From positions 117,641 to 181,640 of the forward strand of contig CAMAPK010000002.1 in NCBI GenBank assembly GCA_945860135.1: a stretch of DNA of 64,000 nucleotides, read 5' to 3'. This document shows, one piece after another, positions 60,795 through 64,000 of this stretch. Within the stretch, counting starts at the first letter, position 1, and each line of letters begins with the position of its first letter. Below the pieces are notes generated by a model. The model was not told the DNA's origin, did not search any database, and saw nothing but the letters and a program-made list of their open reading frames with translations. The DNA comes from Nitrosovibrio sp. Nv4 (GTDB lineage Bacteria; Pseudomonadota; Gammaproteobacteria; Burkholderiales; Nitrosomonadaceae). The translations under genes and the position numbers were made by a program.

Positions 60795-61445
60795 TTAGCG
60801 GACTGATATTCCAACGCCCGAGATCAGATCAATGCGCCGCTGCAGGCGTGAGATTTCTTCTTTATCATTCAATTGTTCTGCGCGACGGACCGCAACACCC
60901 AGCCACGCAAGCAGCGGGCGGCGCCATCCCTGATCGGAAGCGGTCTGGATGGCAGCGGCAATGCCATCAGGTGTCAGGCGCCCCGTCTGCAGCAGCGCTC
61001 CGGCTGCGACCAGCCGCGCCAGCGGGTCATCGATGCCATTGAGCGCCGCGTCCGCACCGGCAACCACTGCGCGATGCTGCGCGGGCAGCAGCGCCACGTC
61101 CAGTCCTGTCCAGCGCCCTGCTAGGTAATCGGCATAAGCGCGCTCCTCAGCGGCAGCATCCTGGATCAGCGCCTGAAACGGCTCGCAGTGGCCGAATTCA
61201 AGACTGGCTACCTGAGCCGCACAGCGCACCAGCTCGGCACGCGCCAGCAGGTCTGCACGCCCGGTACTGGCAATCTCCTTGCGCACGCGGGAAAATTCCA
61301 CATCCGCCAGTTTGGAATTTCCCACCAGATAAGCCGTGACCGAGTTCTTGAGTGCGCCATGTGCGTTAAACTGCCAGTCAGGTGGCACCGGACTGCTGGC
61401 GCAGCCGGCCAGTCCAATGATCACCATAGCCAGAAATATTCTCAT
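60795..61445 (-). CDS. Lipoprotein of unknown function in the Mla-like operon
   Basis: A 216-residue lipoprotein with lipobox GLAGC (Cys15) and a helical body rich in Ala, Arg and Leu (SRVRKEIASTGRADLLARAE). No family is recognised. ATG 61445 overlaps the stop of the MlaD-like gene (ATGA), so it is coupled to lipid transport; MCE operons often end with an auxiliary lipoprotein, which this may be. Confidence 0.7.
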   Translation of the reverse strand: MRIFLAMVIIGLAGCASSPVPPDWQFNAHGALKNSVTAYLVGNSKLADVEFSRVRKEIASTGRADLLARAELVRCAAQVASLEFGHCEPFQALIQDAAAEERAYADYLAGRWTGLDVALLPAQHRAVVAGADAALNGIDDPLARLVAAGALLQTGRLTPDGIAAAIQTASDQGWRRPLLAWLGVAVRRAEQLNDKEEISRLQRRIDLISGVGISVR

Positions 61446-62320
61446 GGCAATTTGAGTTCCGTGTCGCGTGCCAGCGGCCATTTGCGGTTGATTTCATCCA
61501 CCAGATGCTCCACCTTGCGCAGATTCATTTCCACCTGCTCCCGCAAAGCACCCAGGTCGGTGGTAGCCACCCGGGCATTGGCGCCGACAGCCTGGGCTTC
61601 CGCCAGTACGGCATCGACACTCTTGAGGCTGGTGCGCACGTCGCCCAGAATTGCGCTGACCTGAATCATGGCAGCCTGTGACTGGTCCAGGGTGGTGATG
61701 ACCTTTTTCGCATGCGCATCGCTACCCAGCACCACGCCCAGCGCACCATACGGCCCCTTGAGGTTTTGCGTAACAGCCTGCAGATTCTCCAGACTCATGT
61801 TCAAACTGGAATCCGATTTGGTCATATTCTGCAGGTTCTCGACCAGAGCACGTACAGCATTTACCAGTTGCGGAATTTCTGCGGTGGCGTCGCCGATCAA
61901 TACCGTGCGCACAGCCCCATCGGGCAGCGGCGGATCGGTCAGTACCCCGCTGTACACATGCAGGTGGGTGGCACCCACCAGGCTGCGCTCCATAGTGAAA
62001 ACGCTGCTGGTACGCAACCACTTGGCATCCTGCCGCGCCACTTCGATCATGATGCGGGCTTTGCCGTCGTCGGCCAGATCGACGCGCTGCACGCGTCCTA
62101 TCGGAAAACCAGAGAACGTCAAATCCATGCCGACGATCACGCCCTCGGAATCATCCGCCACCAATACCACCCGCTGGGTGCTTTCGAATACGCCGCGCGC
62201 ATACATCACATACGCCAGCGAACCGAACACCAGCACCGCCATCAGAACCAGCAGCAGCGCCACCTTGAATTCGAGGTTGGGCGGTGGCGGTATGGATCGG
62301 GATTGAGATTCAGGTTGCAT
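61442..62320 (-). CDS. MlaD-like MCE protein
   Basis: A 292-residue MCE-domain protein with one N-terminal helix (VALLLVLMAVLVFGSLAYVM) and the MCE core (about 50-130: GVIVGMDLTFSGFPIGRVQ, LVGATHLHVYSG) followed by a long helical tail (NVRALVENLQNMTKSD-like, ALREQVEMNLRKVEHLVDEI). MCE proteins form hexameric tubes or rings that pass phospholipid between membranes. It lies between the lipoprotein and permease genes. Confidence 0.87.
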   Translation of the reverse strand: MQPESQSRSIPPPPNLEFKVALLLVLMAVLVFGSLAYVMYARGVFESTQRVVLVADDSEGVIVGMDLTFSGFPIGRVQRVDLADDGKARIMIEVARQDAKWLRTSSVFTMERSLVGATHLHVYSGVLTDPPLPDGAVRTVLIGDATAEIPQLVNAVRALVENLQNMTKSDSSLNMSLENLQAVTQNLKGPYGALGVVLGSDAHAKKVITTLDQSQAAMIQVSAILGDVRTSLKSVDAVLAEAQAVGANARVATTDLGALREQVEMNLRKVEHLVDEINRKWPLARDTELKLP

Positions 62321-62345
62321 GGATTCTATTTTATTCGCTTTAAGT

Positions 62346-62483
62346 GGTATTTCTAAAATTCAGAGTTCTAAACAAGACGAGGCGGGAACAAAAAATGTAG
62401 ACGCAGCATATGACTTATATGTAAGGAAACATTTTTGTGAGCAACAACGTATTGTGACGAAATATGAATTTTAAATATATTTG
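62346..62483. repeat. MITE-like element between permease and MCE genes (copy B)
   Basis: An inverted copy of the 50274-50414 element, with about 95% identity over some 100 interior bases but more worn ends (TTTCTAAAATTCAG and, inverted, TTTAAAATTCAT). It overlaps the last codons of the permease gene and supplies its TAA stop. It lies about 25 bp upstream of the MCE gene start. Confidence 0.85.
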
Positions 62484-63229
62484 GCTGCCAGAGAAACGCC
62501 CTCAATCAGCACCAGCACCAGAAACAATCGTACCGTACCTTGCGGCACAGTATTCGATTCGCTGGCAGTCTCGTGCTGCGTCTGCAATGCCGAGGCGAGC
62601 GGAATCACCGCGACCGCCAGGCTGAACCATACTGTCTTGAGGATAAAGGTGACGGTGACGAGCGGATCGAATACGCGCCCGACCATGTGCGTATACTCAG
62701 CCAGACCCCAGGGCGACAGACCGTAAACCACCAGGTAGGCCAGCACCAGTGCCACCACGCTGCTCACTGCGGCTAGTGTCGCCACTGAAAAGGCAACGGC
62801 AATCATGCGCGGCACATGCTCGATATGCAGAGGGCTGGCCGTCAATACGGTATTGGTCAGCATGCCCGAGCGCAGCACCACGAAAAGAGCAGCGCCCAGT
62901 GGAATCAATTCCAGCACCAGCACCCGCACCACCATCTCCAGCGCATATTGGGACAAACCGTAACTGGCCGCTGTGACCACAACGATGCGGATCAATACCA
63001 GGCTGATCAGCGCGCACAGCACCGTGAACCAGAGCAACACCTGCCAGGTGCTAGCGTAGATATTCCAGGCAAGCGCAGCGCGGTTCTCCCGACCATAGGT
63101 TGCCGGCGACAATGCCAGAACCATCGCGACGGCGCCGAAATGAATGATCTCCCACCAACTGGCGACTGATTGCACGCATGCGTGGCCGAGAGCGCCTAAT
63201 CCGGAATGAGGTGAAGAGTGTTGTTGCAT
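62471..63229 (-). CDS. MlaE-like ABC permease
   Basis: A 252-residue membrane protein with five or six helices. VLELIPLGAALFVVLRSGMLT and the length fit the MlaE/YrbE permease family, though several usually conserved positions differ. ATG 63229 is preferred to TTG 63244. The last three codons and stop lie in a repeat element, so the original C-terminus may have been altered. With the MCE protein downstream it suggests lipid transport, but the ATPase (MlaF) gene is absent from this window. Confidence 0.72.
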   Translation of the reverse strand: MQQHSSPHSGLGALGHACVQSVASWWEIIHFGAVAMVLALSPATYGRENRAALAWNIYASTWQVLLWFTVLCALISLVLIRIVVVTAASYGLSQYALEMVVRVLVLELIPLGAALFVVLRSGMLTNTVLTASPLHIEHVPRMIAVAFSVATLAAVSSVVALVLAYLVVYGLSPWGLAEYTHMVGRVFDPLVTVTFILKTVWFSLAVAVIPLASALQTQHETASESNTVPQGTVRLFLVLVLIEGVSLAAKYI

Positions 63230-63315
63230 GGGGTGATGGTACAAGCCGAAGAATATGAAATCGAGCTAAAGTATCGCCGACATTGCTGCCCCGGTCAAAC
63301 CAGGGATCCGCAGAA

Positions 63316-64000
63316 TCAGTCGCGTGAAGGCAGATGCCCCATCTTGCCGCTCTGGTAATCTGCTATCGCTTGGCGAATCTCTTCGCCAGTGTTCATCACG
63401 AAAGGGCCACTGCCGGCGATCGGCTCATCAATCGGCTCGCCGCAGAGCAGCAGCGCGGTGGCGTCATGTGCGCTGTCGATGCAGAGGTGTCCGCCTGCCC
63501 GGTCGAACAGCCCGACCTCTGCCGCACCGATGGTTTCGCAACCATTCACGCGCACGCTGCCCTTGAGTACCACCAGCGCTACCGGATAACCGTCTGGCAC
63601 GGCAAGATCGAAAGACTGCTCGCTCGCCAGCCGCAGATCCCATACATGCACCGGCGTGAATGTCCGCGCCGGCCCCGCACACCCGCCGAACTCGCCCGCG
63701 ATCACGCGCACGCTACCGTGGCCGCCGGCAAGATTCACAGTGGGAATCCGGTCGCTCGCAATGCTTTGATAATGTGGCGGCGACATCTTGTCTTTGGCGG
63801 GCAGATTGACCCACAACTGCACCATCTCCAGCGTGCCGCCGTGCTGTGCGAAATCGCGCCCATGCAACTCTTCGTGCACCACCCCGGATGCCGCAGTCAT
63901 CCACTGCACGTCGCCGGGGCCGACGCAGCCACCGCCACCACCGCTGTCGCGATGCTCCACTTCGCCCGCATAAATGATGGTCACTGTCTCGAAGCCACGG
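63316..64000 (-). CDS. Pirin family protein, 5' end cut by window edge
   Basis: The frame continues upstream of the apparent GTG at 63984 as RGFET, so the coding region runs off the right edge. Pirin motifs: HRGFETV-like start, GEVEHRDSGG, GPGDVQWMTAASGVVHEEL and the C-terminal cupin (IGAAEVGLFDRAGGH). Pirins bind one metal through His and Glu residues, and some have quercetin dioxygenase activity. Confidence 0.9.
   Translation of the reverse strand, partial: RGFETVTIIYAGEVEHRDSGGGGGCVGPGDVQWMTAASGVVHEELHGRDFAQHGGTLEMVQLWVNLPAKDKMSPPHYQSIASDRIPTVNLAGGHGSVRVIAGEFGGCAGPARTFTPVHVWDLRLASEQSFDLAVPDGYPVALVVLKGSVRVNGCETIGAAEVGLFDRAGGHLCIDSAHDATALLLCGEPIDEPIAGSGPFVMNTGEEIRQAIADYQSGKMGHLPSRD

Overview
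The window looks like a chromosomal segment of a betaproteobacterium, most plausibly in or near the Nitrosomonadales. The indicators are the smc-zipA-ligA order, a DUF971-ubiE pair, a Tim44-ubiJ-ubiB trio, a squalene-synthase-type enzyme, HemJ, a CusCBA system with a CusF domain fused to CusB, and several families of short inverted-repeat elements in intergenic DNA. Genus cannot be fixed from the sequence alone. I saw no rRNA, tRNA, CRISPR array or prophage.

Layout. Positions 1-7420 (all minus) hold a decaying type I restriction-modification operon (hsdM, hsdS, an AlbA_2/RecG-like ATPase gene, hsdR). Its hsdR is cut by an IS110-family element that runs off the left edge and also carries a one-base insertion; hsdM has a one-base frameshift near its end. 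Positions 7540-11600 are a Fur-type-controlled ferric iron ABC transporter (fbpABC-like). Then come a MltB-type lytic transglycosylase, a CBS-domain protein, and a minus-strand copper/silver efflux operon cusCBA preceded by a small Cys-containing secreted protein (13425-20041). Positions 20213-26455 hold DUF971-ubiE, a squalene-synthase-like gene, a three-gene flavoenzyme operon with hcnABC-like architecture, an ankyrin protein and a winged-helix protein. A lipoprotein cytochrome c, a tandem Usp protein and a calcium-type P-type ATPase follow. Positions 31624-34635 carry the ubiquinone accessory cluster and 34661-38548 a polyamine ABC transporter (potABCD-like). Positions 38626-45557 contain mostly small or poorly known genes: VanZ-like, a short cis-prenyltransferase paralogue, thioredoxin-like ferredoxin, hydrolase, a duplicated-motif secreted protein, DUF2905, a 39-residue membrane peptide, DUF6279, BON and SelO. 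Next are glutathione-dependent formaldehyde dehydrogenase, HemJ, a def-mtiP-hpt cluster, galU, ligA-zipA-smc, queF, mltD, a TAXI-type binding protein, an incomplete Mla-type lipid transport operon and a pirin cut by the right edge.

How the genes work together. Ferric uptake, heme synthesis (HemJ), ubiquinone synthesis (UbiE, UbiJ, UbiB) and a c-type cytochrome fit an aerobic respiratory lifestyle. MtiP and Hpt together salvage methylthioinosine through hypoxanthine to IMP. Smc, ZipA and LigA serve chromosome organisation, division and replication.

The least explained material is the IS110 end with a candidate bridge-RNA region, a set of MITE-like repeats whose ends sit on the start codons of fbpC and galU, a 38-bp element duplicated upstream of two unrelated minus-strand genes, and several small genes at 39.7-42.4 kb. 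I found no clear candidate for a wholly new multi-gene system. All positions and motifs were read by eye; family names come from recalled motifs, not database searches.
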